DNA of 64,000 nucleotides from Echinarachnius parma. Lineage: Eukaryota > Echinodermata > Echinoidea > Clypeasteroida > Echinarachniidae. Shown here in pieces: positions 29,814 to 40,888 of this stretch. Positions within the stretch are counted from its first letter, which is position 1, and each line of letters starts with the position of its first letter. The notes below the pieces were generated by a model. That model ran no database searches, was not told the origin of the DNA, and saw only the letters and a list, made by a program, of their open reading frames with translations. The position numbers and the translations under genes are program-made. Location of the stretch: assembly GCA_037951105.1 (NCBI GenBank), contig JBAMJV010009074.1:1-64000 (forward strand), read 5' to 3'.

Positions 29814-30082
29814 CTGAATGCAAATTAAAATAAACAAAGTTGATATACGTAGATTGCTCGATATTAACACTACTTCATATGTTAGTGGACGTGGTTTGAT
29901 AAAACGCTCTTTAATTTTTTCTTTCTTGTTTGGTTCTCTTCAAAGTTGATTTGAGACTAGTGTATCAGAGTCAATGCAAATAATACAAACACAACTGAGG
30001 TTATGACTATCGGCAGGAAACGCATTCAGACTTACCGTCCACTCTAGTTCATGAACGATAATCTAAACCAGCAAAGAGAATG

Positions 30083-30248
30083 GCCCCGTTGCAGAAAGAG
30101 ATACAATCGAGTGAAATATACAATTAATTGTAATTTAGATCATGTCTTCTAAATGCGCAAATCTCATTGGTTGAAAAGCGCAAATTTTCAGACGTAAACA
30201 ATCATTTGAAGCATACAATCGATTGTATCTCTTTCTGCAATGGGGCCC
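30083..30248. mobile_element. MITE family G, complete
   Basis: Inverted ends GGCCCCGTTGCAGAAAGAGA and TCTCTTTCTGCAATGGGGCC with ACAATCGA inside each. About 165 bp. Another complete copy is at 59234-59398. Confidence 0.8.
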
Positions 30249-31551
30249 ATAATTTGTAAATGTGTATTTGCCACCAAGATTATTATATCGGTCAGTGTTA
30301 CGCGCGCACATACCGGCATACCGAAAATCTAAACTGACTTGGAACACATCCCGACCTGATCATGACGGTATAAATATACACATACTAAAAGATGCTCGTT
30401 ATTATCCTAGAAAATCTCGAAGTAATAAGGGTAATGGCAAAGCGCCTCGCGCCCAGCACCCGCTCCAAATAGCTTGCCCAAACCAGTACAGTACATGTGG
30501 GGTGATGCAGCAATATAACATCAGGGCAATATAACGCAATTTTCAGGGAAACCGTCTCATTTCAGGGAAACATCGTGCTATATTCGGACTAAACCATCGA
30601 CAAGGTATTATTAGTGGGCATCAAAGATGCTTGTCAGGTGAACAAACGAGAATTTGTTTGTCAAAATACCTTAGCCCCCAACCCTCCCCACCCCTACGTG
30701 TAATGTTCCCCTACACGTATGGTACAAAGTATAAGGGGAAATATGTGTAATGAAAGACCAAAATGCATAATGTGCTCCCCTCCCCATAATCTTCTCATTC
30801 ATTCCCAAATTGAGCAAAAGACATTCTTGCATATATATTTCAGCACTTCTGCTAGTGGACGCTATAGGCTATAGATTGCGAAGTTTGACACGTTTCAACT
30901 ATATATGAGCCCAAGCACCACACTTTCGGTCATAAGTCGCTGTGGATCATTTGAACATAGAGCCTCAAAATCATACAAAATTGTCTCTGGGTAAAAATTT
31001 CAACTTTACGGAATTTGATACATACATATTTCATCTACATTCTCTGAAAATTGCAGGTCCAAATTCGAATTCTTTATACCTTAAATAATGATTTTGCTTG
31101 ATGTGTAAGAATGCTTTTCTGTATGATGCACAACTTTAAAAGCGATTTTCTCTGACGTTTAACAAATAGCGAGTCTCTGGTCCACGTTATTAAATTGCAT
31201 TGTTTTTTCCGACAATTTAAGCCCAGTGCTTATTAGGCGATCTGCGCTTGCGATCTAGCCCGAGTTGCTAACGATCTCGGTTCGGTGCGAATCGCACCAG
31301 TTCGCCGCGAGTCAGCCCGATCTTATTGCGTACGCGATCTTTTCGGTGCTCACTATGCGATCTCACAACGACTTCCTATTGTCCCTATTTCCACGCATGC
31401 GTGCATGGTTGAGAATAACAGCCAGATATTGTTCGCTCTTGCTTGACTTCACATCATAACGCGCTTTGCGAGTTTTTTTAATAAACCCAGTGCCCATTTT
31501 TTTGTTTTAACAATTTAGCAAATATTTTTAACAAAATCCTGGATACGGGCA
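30249..31551. other. No gene recognised
   Basis: AT-rich. Repeated GCGATCT words and a palindrome GGTGCGAATCGCACC lie at 31235-31375. The frames at 30262 and 31265 have no motifs. It probably contains intron of the death-domain gene. Confidence 0.45.
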
Positions 31552-31555
31552 TTAA

Positions 31556-31920
31556 AGGGATCTAGTAACTTTGTTGACATGTGCAAAAAGTGATGAATAG
31601 TTGATGCAATGTATACTATTGTTATCTCATATGTCCACAGGGTATTGTGTGAAAAAAAATGTGCAGGGCCAAGTAATGAGCGAAAATGCAAAGTGATATT
31701 CAATAACTCACTGCACTCACTTTGTACACAGAAGAAAAACTCGCCCGGAATTGTTCTTATCTGAATACTTCGATCGTACATATCTTTGTAACGAAAGGGA
31801 AGTTTGAAAAACCGAAACCTGTCCCATGATTTTATTGTTAATACGAATACAACAAGGTATGAGGGAACCGCTAGAATGAAAAATTTGTTTTGAGGATTTG
31901 GATAATGTTACTAAGTCCCT
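31556..31920 (-). mobile_element. TTAA MITE family F, minus orientation
   Basis: TTAA at 31552-31555 and 31921-31924. It reads as the reverse complement of the copies at 15990 and 34155. Confidence 0.9.
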
Positions 31921-31924
31921 TTAA

Positions 31925-32859
31925 AGGTGAACATGACATTTAGCTTTTTTAAAAGCTGGGATATTACAGTGTATTGGGTTGCTATTGTGACATGTGTAAA
32001 TGAGTATCATTATACAATTGTTGCCTGCTGGTGGAGGTTATATCACGGAATGTTCCACTCCGAGGGTTTTAAATGCTATTGAGGGTAGATTATAAGTACC
32101 GAGACGTAGTTGAGGGACTTATTTTCGAAAAAGCATTTGTGATCCAGAGGATTGGAACATTCCATGATTTTCCCGACAAAAATGTTAACAACTGTGACTC
32201 GCGGCGAACTGATCTTTTAGATTCCTTGTTGACCACATTGCGAGACAAACGAATATCACTAGCGATATCTTTTCCGATACCATATCCGCAATGAATAATA
32301 TTTTTAGCAACTGTTATAACATCTGATTGTTTAAACTAGAATGAATTGAAATAAAAAACCGTTTCATAGACATTGGGCTTTTCACTCATTCACACACACA
32401 CACACACACACACATCACGCAACACAGCATACAGTACATAGCCCGTGCACAATACAGTCGATTTTCGTACGTAATTTGCATTTCTCCGCACTAATGTCTC
32501 AACATCTTCCGATCACTGCATTTCTATCTGAAATATGTGTTGATTGTTTCCTTCAATAATGTCAAAAAGGTAATTTTCTGATCAAATTGTACTGGAATCG
32601 CTGATTTTCGTTTGAATATGGTGCCTGCGAGAAGAACGATTATCGTACGATACGTTATACGTATAGCGGTACGATCACCGATCTATACCATAGATCGGTG
32701 GGTACGATACGGTACCGTACGCACCGGTATGTGTACATTTTTTGTAATGTTAATTGGATTGCAGGCGGGTGTCATACCTCTGTGGCCATGGTGTCATAAC
32801 AAAATGTCAACCCAATCATGTGACCGTGTTTAGCCAATCAACGACGTGTATTTTAATAA
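31925..32859. other. Repeat fragment, CA run and hairpin; no gene
   Basis: 32210-32310 repeats 9741-9835. A CA dinucleotide run lies at 32392-32413. A perfect 11+3+11 hairpin (CACCGATCTAT, loop ACC) is at 32676-32700, amid CGTACGATACG-type palindromic words. Short frames are unconvincing. Confidence 0.5.
32676..32700. repeat. 25-bp perfect hairpin (11+3+11)
   Basis: CACCGATCTAT, loop ACC, ATAGATCGGTG; the flanking bases do not pair. Confidence 0.9.
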
Positions 32860-32941
32860 GTCAGATGATATAATGTATTAATTCAAACAGATAGAGAAAC
32901 TGACCAGAAATATAATGTAATTAAATGAAGGCAAATAAAAT

Positions 32942-33019
32942 GGGATTTCAACGGGATTCGAACCCGAGACCTCCGGATTGCTAGACCGGTGCTCTTACCG
33001 ACTGAGCTATAGAAAACCC
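32942..33019 (-). tRNA. tRNA-like (AGC), intermediate subfamily
   Basis: Minus-strand relative of both tRNA-like families. It has the GGGTTTTCTATAGCTC 5' part of the 57196 copies and the CCGGTCTAGCAATCCGG anticodon arm of the 6652 copies. The flanks on both sides (AAACTGACCAGAAATAT; AGCTATTATAAACCTGAC) match the array spacer, so it is a single unit of that repeat. Confidence 0.65.
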
Positions 33020-33551
33020 TGTTAGGTTGCTCGTCTCAAAAAGCTATTATAAACCTGACATAAACCCGAAGGATACAAATCAACTTGGAGTAAATACAAG
33101 GGATCACCGAAGTATATAATGTATTGTTTAAATGTACATCCTAAACGGCTAAATTACTCGTGATTTACAGGGATAGTTTAGTTGGGATCAGAGGGCGCTT
33201 CGATCGATTTTTTGTCAGGTAGCCAGAGAGATAAGTGTACAAAGAGCACGCAATTTCAGAGACAGACTCAACTGGTTGAATCAAATTTGGTTTAGGCATA
33301 GCTGAATTATGCATAAATATATTCGATCGGAATAATGTTGGGGACAAAAAGCACACACACTGTGTTGAAGGTAACAACCAAGATAAAATACCATTCTACA
33401 TTATCAAAAAAGTACATAAACATGCATAAAAACTCGATTCTTCGAGTTTCTGAAATCCCCATACACTGGTTACACAACCCACCCGGTTCCCGTAGTCAAG
33501 GCCTTACTATCCCCGGCTCCAACACTTTGGCTCAATCATCAATTATCTTAC
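33020..33551. other. Array spacer and worn MITE A fragment
   Basis: 33020-33110 is spacer of the tRNA-like unit. 33170-33330 starts GGGATAGTTTAGTTGGG and has GAGGGCGCTTC, resembling the left part of MITE A. No gene seen. Confidence 0.4.
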
Positions 33552-33836
33552 CAATCAACGTCCCCTGTTCTTGAGGAAGCCGAGAGCAGAAGATCAATTC
33601 CAATCGACTTCAAGATACCTTGCAGCTCCTCTTCCTGCTCAGGTCCAGCGCCATGTTTGTCCTTCCATGCCGTGATAACTTCACTCGCTGCCAGTGTGGA
33701 GTCCTTTAGGTTCATGACCAATATGCGATTTACCTTGTTCCAGGTATTCCCGAGAGCGACACCTAGGTCATGAAGCTTGTCAGGGGGAACTTGTCTGGCT
33801 ATGTCCATGATGATCTTATCAGACAAGTAATTGGTC
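33552..33836 (-). CDS. Death-domain exon 3
   Basis: A third 285-bp exon, with acceptor TTTGCATGCAG and donor GATTG|GTAAGA, phase 1 at both ends. It encodes YLSDKIIMDIARQVPPDKLH at the start, then LGVALGNTWNKVNRILVM, VITAWKDKHGAGPEQEEELQ and GILKSIGI: a death domain more diverged from exons 1 and 2 than they are from each other. It is upstream of them in transcription order and about 4 kb away, so it is either an earlier repeat in one multi-death-domain protein or a neighbouring paralogue. Confidence 0.8.
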
Positions 33837-34150
33837 CTGCATGCAAATGAAAATTAACATATAATTATGTAGATTGCTCGATACTATCGTTACTCCATAT
33901 TGTATGGGCGTGATTTCAAAGAAGACTTCAGATTTATTTCGTTTTATTTGTGGTAAACTATTAAACAAAAATTCATCAATTGAAAAATTGAAAAATATCA
34001 TTATATGTACCAAACATACCAGCAGCCCCTTAGCCAATATTTTCCAAGGGGTGGGGTGGGGGGAGGTGGGCAGATACCGAGACCACTGATTGAGTCATGT
34101 AAGCATGGGGCTAAAAGCTATTTAGTATTGTGTCTAGGGCACAATTTACA
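33837..34150. other. Probable intron, no gene
   Basis: AT-rich sequence upstream of exon 3 with a G-rich stretch (34048-34072). Nothing coding is convincing. Confidence 0.4.
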
Positions 34151-34154
34151 TTAA

Positions 34155-34532
34155 AGGGACTTAGTAACATTGTCCAAATCCTCAAAATAAAATTTTAATT
34201 CTAGCGGTTCCCTCATACCTGGTTGTATTCGTATTAACAATAAAATCATGGGACCCGTTTCGGTTTTCAAAATTTCCCTTTCGTTACAAAGATATGTACG
34301 ATCGAAGTATTCAGATAAGTAAAACTCCCGTGGAGTTTTGAAATCGTGTACAAAGTGAGTGCAGTGAGTTAGTGAATATCACTTTGCATTTTCGCTCATT
34401 ACTTGGCCATTCAATGTCCATTTGACTTGAAATTTTCACACAATACCCTGTGGACATATGAGATAACAACAATATACATTGCATCAACCCTTCATCACTT
34501 TTTGCACATGTCAACAAAGTTACTAGATCCCT
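34155..34532 (+). mobile_element. TTAA MITE family F
   Basis: TTAA at 34151-34154 and 34533-34536; nearly identical to 15990-16367. Confidence 0.9.
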
Positions 34533-34536
34533 TTAA

Positions 34537-35290
34537 AAGTGACCGCCAAACCCATTTCATGTACAATATGAATGGGCATTTAAATATGCACATGGAATCG
34601 TAATGAAAAAGGAGGCTACATTTATTAAGTTCTCTTTTTTGATTTACTTTATAGTATTTTGTCATGCTGATTTTAAATCTGAAGAGTACCAACCCCGAAA
34701 CCTTTATTTTTGTCTTCAAAAATCCAAAATGGCCGCCAAAACAGGGAAATTTGCCTCCTTAAGCCTCTCTTTTAACGCAAATAAATTTAATTGTATTTTG
34801 TTCCTTGAGTTGATTCGTGGGCGTAGGAACATATTTTTCAGGGGGTGGGGGCTTGTGTCTTTGGCCCAAATATCGGTTGGGTGGGGGTGATGCGAGGTAG
34901 CGTAGCGACCAAGCCATCGGTCTCGAGTGTGTGTCAGTGGGGTGTCTCCCCTCCTGCGATAGGTTTTTTTTTTCAATTTTCATTAGAAATAATGCAATCT
35001 CGTGCATACTTTGGAAAAAGATATACTGAAATTTAAGAAAGCAAGCCTGAAATCATCTCAATTCATGGGTACTACTAAACCATGGAGATTGCTTTTACTA
35101 GTGACTTATACGTAGAAATCAGTGATTGTTAAAACACGCTTATTACAATATGACTAACAATGTGAAAGGGTGAGCAGCACATTGAGAGGTGTAATGCGTA
35201 GGTGCGCCAGATATTGGCGAGTGAACAAATAAAACATGGCGATCTGCGAATCAGCCGATATATCCGAGAGTTCGAGTGAATAAAGACATT
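34537..35290. other. No gene recognised
   Basis: Frames on both strands around 34603-35036 overlap a G-rich stretch and have no known motif. Confidence 0.4.
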
Positions 35291-35639
35291 GGGCCGTATG
35301 CATACAAAGTAGCAATTGCTTGTGCTAGCCTTTTGCTTGAATTGGTATGCATAAAAAAAAACAATTGCTTACTGCTCGTAAGCAATTGCTTACCAAACAA
35401 GCAATTGCTTAAAACCGTATGCATAAAACGAACCTTTTACTTGTCTTGATAAGCAATTGCTTATTTTTCAAGCACCACCATACCAGCTTGAGCTCTTGCT
35501 TACTCAGGACATTCGCGTATTAGGATCAGTTTTCATACTGTTTCGGGATGATTTAGAGCTCCCGAGTCCAGAACTTATGTTGTAATGTCATATTTAATCA
35601 AATGGCTGTTACCTTAGACATTTATGTTTATTATTATTA
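35291..35639 (+). mobile_element. Element Y, left end (copy A)
   Basis: Starts GGGCCGTATGCATACAAAGT and is filled with AAGCAATTGCTT palindromes and ATGCATA words. It continues into Y interior, which is broken at 35640 by element X and resumes at 40889. Same left end at 43195, 53138 and 59844. Confidence 0.8.
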
Positions 35640-36323
35640 CCCAGGGGGCAAAAGGGTTTTTTCAGACATGGGCTGCTGTAAAAGGTTGGCCACCAGAAAT
35701 GGTTTCTAGGACCTTCTAGGAACACAACCTATGTGGCCTACACCGCCAATAAGCTACTGGAAGTCCACAGGGCGGGTTTTAAGAAAAACACCCCTAATGC
35801 AGCTAAATAGTGTGTATTAGCCTTAGGGGTCATGAAGACACAGTCACACATTTTGCGCAATTACATCACAATGCATGGTGATACAAGCTTGTTGTTTCAA
35901 GGAGGTCTTCCTTGGAGTCCTGGGCATCGTATGATACCAAGTTGAGCATATTGCATCTTCGGTTATTGTGTCACACGTCGTTACACCGTGATGTGTCATA
36001 CACGGACGTGAAATTTCGTTTACAGCGCTTATGTATAAAAGGCAACTGAATGCTAAAGAATGACAAATAAGCTATATTAAGATCTTTACAAACATGATTT
36101 GCCTTTTAAATGATTATGAAGTGCATTATACAATGACATCAACTATGTAAATTAATAAACAATACAAAGCATAAGCAATACAAAACAATGAAATACATAA
36201 GAATATGAGTTGTTACTAGTGTCATGATTGGTTTATATGTGTTTAATTGCTATAAAATGATATGAAATCCATCCAAAATACCATGTATTAATATTTCACC
36301 CATTGATTCAGATACAGGGGGAG

Positions 36324-36326
<3 letters not shown>

Positions 36327-36420
<94 letters not shown>
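36327..36420. repeat. GT microsatellite
   Basis: About 45 GT units in the left arm of X; the right arm has the CA counterpart (40180-40198). Confidence 0.95.
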
Positions 36421-36552
36421 TGTGAAAGGGGGAGGGGGTGGGGTCACAATACATAACAATTCATCAATGGACTTCAAAAATAATAATAATCAAGGACTAC
36501 CCACCCAGTTGGGACAAAAATGTGTCTGAAGTTTTACATTAAGGCAGTTACA

Positions 36553-36577
36553 CCGTAAAGCTTACAAAGCTTTACGG
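36553..36577. repeat. 25-bp perfect hairpin (11+3+11)
   Basis: CCGTAAAGCTT, loop ACA, AAGCTTTACGG, between the X left arm and the 5' end of the LINE. Confidence 0.9.
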
Positions 36578-36602
36578 ATATGAACAGAGTTGGCGTCATA
36601 TG

Positions 36603-38435
36603 TTAAAGGTTGGTCCTTGATCAAAATATCTAAAGCAAGTGGACCGGATAACATTTCACCTCGAGTTGTAAAAGAATGTATACATTTGTTTGATCATCCA
36701 TTATGTGATATTTTTAATAAATCATTAAGTTCTGGCATTTTTCCTGATAAATTAAAGATTGCCAAAATTGTTCTTTGTTTAAAAAAGATAATCAAGAAAG
36801 TATTGAAAACTATAGACCTGTTGCAATTCTCTCAATATTTTCAAAACTGTTGGAAAGATTAATGTATGATAGATTGTATAATTTCTTGTTAAAAAACAAT
36901 ATCCTAATTCCAGAACAATTTGGGTTTCGCAAAAATTTGGGTTTTCGCAAAAGTATAATTAATTTCACGGACCATATTCTATATGACATGGATAAAGGAA
37001 ATTTTTGCTGTGGTGTTTTTATGGATCTATCCAAGGCATTTGACACCATCGACCACCACATTCTTTTAAAAAATTAAATTTATATGGACTTAGAGGTATT
37101 CCTTTACAGTTGTTCCATAATTGTTTACCTAATAGAAAACAATATGTGATGGTAGATGGTGTCGAATCAGAATATTTAAATGTAGACATTGGTGTACCAC
37201 AAGGTTCTGTTCTAGGTCCACTTTTATTTTAGATTTATGTAAATGATATGATTAAAACTTCAAAATTGTTAAAGTTTTCACTTTTTGCCGATGACACTGT
37301 TGTATTGTATTCCCATAATAATGTAAATTTACTTATATCAACAATGAATCAAGAGTTAGAAAAGCTCAATGAGTGGTTTAAATCGAACAAGCTGTTTTTA
37401 AAATTTACGAAGACCAAATATATTATTTTTCGTTCTAAAACTAAAAAAATTGCATGTGATATTGATCCTATCATAATTGAGAATAGTGTTATTGAAAGAA
37501 CTGAGATGATAAACTGTTTAGGTATTATTATTCATGAATCGTTAGATTGGAAACATCATATTGTTAATATGTCCTCTAAGCTATCAAGAGGTATAGGTGT
37601 GTTTTATAAATTAAAAACCTTTTTACCTCTCAAGGTATTGTTTTATATTTATAACGCTATTATATTACCACATTTAAATTATTGTAATGAAATATGGGGA
37701 AATACATATGAAGCTCATACTAATAAGTTATTTTTGCTCCAGAAACGTGCCATACGTATAATAACAAACAGTAAATTTGATACCCACTCACTTCCCCTTT
37801 TTGTAAATGTAAAGACTCTTCCATTGTTTCATCTTGTAAAATTGAATACATTAATTTTTATGTTTAAATTTCATAGAGGAATCCTCCCTGTAATATTTGA
37901 TGATATGTTTAAGACTAATGATTTTGTTCATACGTATCCCACTCGTAGCTGTCATAACCTCCGCAAACCTATTGTACGTTTAACAACTAGAGCCCATTCT
38001 ATTCGTTTTACCGGCGTACATGAATGGAATTCCATTAGCAACGATGTTCAATCAAGCTCCACTCTTACTCGATTTAAAGCTCTATACAAACGCTATGCAT
38101 TCAATAATATGTCATCCATGGCTGACTAGATCTCCTTCGATCCTCTTCTCTCTTATCTTTCCTATCCTGTGTGAATGCGTGTATGAGTGTGATGTGTCTG
38201 TGTCTAGTAAATCACTGCTATACATAAACTTGTAATTTTGTACATAATATATATATTTTTTTATATCATTTAGTCGTAATGTGTAATTGTTTAATTTTCT
38301 GTAATGGGACCTCACATACAAGCACATGCTGCTTCTCCGAGGTCCCGGCTATTTTTTATAAAATGTAAACTTGATTGTTGATTTTGTATTGTTTTATTTT
38401 GCCGAATAAACTGAATCTGAATCTGAATCAGTAAT
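36603..38435 (+). mobile_element. 5'-truncated LINE (CR1/L2/Jockey-like), copy 1
   Basis: Reverse transcriptase part of ORF2. Successive plus-strand blocks show KASGPDNISPRVVKE, the NYRPVAILSIFSKLLER region in a neighbouring frame, DLSKAFDTIDHHILL, GVPQGSVLGPLLF and FADDTVVLY (catalytic FADD at 37284-37295), then thumb and the C-terminal TRSC..WNSI segment ending MAD at 38129. Frame changes near 36778 and 37070 and a stop at about 37231 show it is dead. No endonuclease remains, so it is 5' truncated as usual. The 3' end AATAAACTGAATCTGAATC (38404) has the short tail repeats of CR1/L2-type LINEs. Confidence 0.85.
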
Positions 38436-38619
38436 GAGATCATACACTTGTTGTGACTGATACAGTGGGACCAGTCTGAAGTATGTTGAGCAGGAACATA
38501 AATATTCCCTATCAAAATCCAAATGCACAGCTCCTGATCCAAATAAGTTTTCAGAGTATCAGCTAACATAACACACCTTCTGAGCTTCCTCTGTGAATGG
38601 TGAATGGACAACTTGAACT

Positions 38620-39180
38620 TTCTCTAGGCCAAACCCGTATGTACCTTGGTGGTGGATTTAAAGAAGGAACAAACAAGTGTTATACTCTCAGTGAGGTATG
38701 TTATGGAAGTTCTAGCCCTTGAATCTACGCAACAGGAGGCTGATACAAGGGTCATACTCCAAACACTATATAGTGTCCAAAATGACGGACTCGTCAGAAT
38801 AGTTTTTCATACCAATGTCACTGACATCATAAACATGTGTATATATCATAGTTGAATACATATCACCGATCTCTCAGAGTTTTGTGTGAGGAGTGAGGGC
38901 AGCCAAGAATTGGAATATACTGGCAGTGCAAGATTTGGCAAAAACCAGGCCGATGCAATAACAGATGGCATTATCACTCAAGCACGATACCTCACCATGT
39001 GTACACCACAGACGCTGACCAGTTTGAAGATTCCAATCTCGGAAAATTGAGAGCTTATGAGTTACTGAACAACGAGTTGTACAACTCTTATACATGTAGC
39101 TAGTGCCTCCTACAGAGGACGTTTCTCCTGCACCTGAAACGTGCTGCTTATGCCATCGAGGAGAATGTGCTCATTCTCAA
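38620..39180 (+). pseudogene. EADTR-family gene remnant, copy 1
   Basis: The plus strand reads GGGFKEG in one frame, then STQQEADTRVILQTLYS and RIVFHTNVTDIINMCIY in the next, and further on LHLKRAAYAIEENVL. These are blocks of a large multicopy family in invertebrate genomes with a conserved EADTR...DTD core; I know no assigned function. The acidic core resembles PIN/FEN-type nuclease motifs, which is only inference. It is interrupted and lacks its N-terminal half. It lies between the inverted arms of X and is duplicated at 48579-49140. Confidence 0.6.
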
Positions 39181-40056
39181 GCCAAACATTCCTTCATGTA
39201 CAGAGTTCGGATGATCCCTGAACAGCAATATCATGTGGAGGTGTCAAAGGGTGTCACAAGAACTGTTTCTGCTTGAAGAAGGCAGTTCCATGTTTCTGAA
39301 GTCAGCAAAAGACTTTCGTAACATTTTGCAATTATTTCCAATATTTCACCGTTGTGAAATACAGCCAGATTCCTTGAACAGAGATGAAGGAATATATCGT
39401 TGCACTCATGCTTTCCTATGAAGTCATCAATGTCAAGAGGTCCACCACTATAGCAATAATCAGTGTCATACGCATAAGTGCAGTAACTTTATTGCTATAA
39501 GCCCTTTTCCTTTTTTCTTCATGAGATTCTTATTTTGTGTGTGGAAGTTGTTGAGCTTCATGATTGATTCTTGCCCACTTCGGCTCACTGGAACAACACC
39601 CTGTATTAAAGTGCATTCTGACACTTTGTTCATGTTGGTGAGGTTGTATAGGTTCAGGAGACTGTCCATTTGATAAGTTGATGAAGGATTGCGTTGTTGC
39701 TGTGAACGGTTTGGTTTCCATTGCTACCGTGACCTTGACTACAGCTCTTTGTCCACCGACGACATGACTTATATTCATGCTGGATAAACTGATGAGTGGA
39801 GGTGAATACTTCAACTCTGTGGAGATGGCTGCAGTGAGCGGTTTTGTGTAGACGCGTTTTAGTTTCCGCTTTATGTGGACTTCCAGCAGCTAATCCGTGA
39901 AGTTGTCCACCTAGGTTGTGTTCCTAGAAGGTCCTAGAAGACAGAAGCCATTTCTGGGGCAAATCAATAACAACAATACCCCCTTGCAAACTTCACAATG
40001 TAACTCTTTTAAGAATTAGTAAAGGACTCTCTTTTAAACTTGTCATGTATTTAGCC
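39181..40056. other. X interior, no gene identified
   Basis: Includes a minus frame at 39530-39814 with no known motif. 39865-39962 repeats, in direct orientation, the outer part of the right arm (40745-40840, CCTAGAAGGT...CCATTTCTGG), so the right arm region is bounded by direct repeats. Confidence 0.45.
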
Positions 40057-40888
40057 TTCAGACACACCTAAGGTCCATATTGTGTGGGTAATCCTCGATA
40101 ATGATTATGTTTGGAGTCCATAAATCAATGAGCTAGGGTTGGTCCTGTGCCACCCCCGCCCCCCCCCCCCTCCCCCGCACACACACACACACACACACCT
40201 TCTCCTGTATAAATTATAAGGGGTGAAATATTAATACATGATATTTATGATGGATTCGTATCATTTTATCGCAATTAAACACATATAAACCAATCATGAC
40301 ATTATAACAACTCATATTCCCATGTATTTCTTTGTTTTGTATTGCTTATGTTTTGTATTGTTTATTAATTAAATAGAAGGTGTCATTGATTAATGATATT
40401 CATAGTCATTTCTATTGCAAATCAAGTTTGTAAAGATCTTAATATAGCTTATTTGTCGTTATTAAGCATTAGTTGCCTTTTATACATAAGTGCTGCATAC
40501 GAAATTTCACGTCCATGTATGACACATCACTGTGTAACGACGTGTGACACAATAACGGAAGATGCAATAATCCTCAACTTCATATCATATGATGCGCATC
40601 ACTCCAAGGAAGACCTCCTTGAAACAACAAGCTTGTATCACCATGCGTTATGGTGTAATTGCGCAAAATGTGTGACTGTGTCTTCATGAACTCTAAGGCT
40701 GATACACACTATTTAGCTGCATTAAGGGTGTTTTATCTTAAAACCCGTCCTGTGGACTTCCAGTAGCTTATTGGCGGGGTAGGCCACATAGGTTGTGTTC
40801 CTAGAAGGTTCTAGAAACCATTTCTGGTGGCCAACCTTTTACAGTAGCCCATGTCTGAAATCCTTAAAAATGGCGGTTTGCCCCCTGG

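Larger units (their letters stand above)
28560..30185. repeat. 815-bp tandem duplication with a death-domain exon in each unit
   Basis: 28560-29375 and 29386-30185 align along their length, including exon, intron and a MITE G left part. Equivalent points are 815 bp apart. The second copy has the complete MITE G. Confidence 0.85.
35640..40888 (+). mobile_element. Element X with ~0.85-kb inverted arms
   Basis: Left arm 35640-36532 and right arm 40057-40888 are reverse complements down to the matching GT/CA microsatellite. The tips are CCCAGGGGGCAAA and GCCCCCTGG. The Y interior on each side joins up if X is removed (compare 60200-60245). Between the arms are a LINE (36603-38435) and a broken EADTR-family gene (38620-39180). 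The gene may be X's own. Target duplication not resolved. Confidence 0.75.

Noticed and set aside
35291-35500. CRISPR-like array from regularly recurring AAGCAATTGCTT
   Set aside because: Spacing is irregular, words are palindromic and occur at transposon ends in a eukaryotic genome.
36250-36529. ORFs of repeated Thr-His or Cys-Val
   Set aside because: Translations of the GT microsatellite.
40393-40689. 98-aa ORF duplicated at 50380
   Set aside because: Lies in the inverted arm of X; no motif, and conserved only because the segment was duplicated.
39865-40840. LTR-like direct repeats around the X right arm
   Set aside because: Only ~100 bp of direct similarity, no reverse transcriptase of that kind, no primer-binding site or polypurine tract seen.
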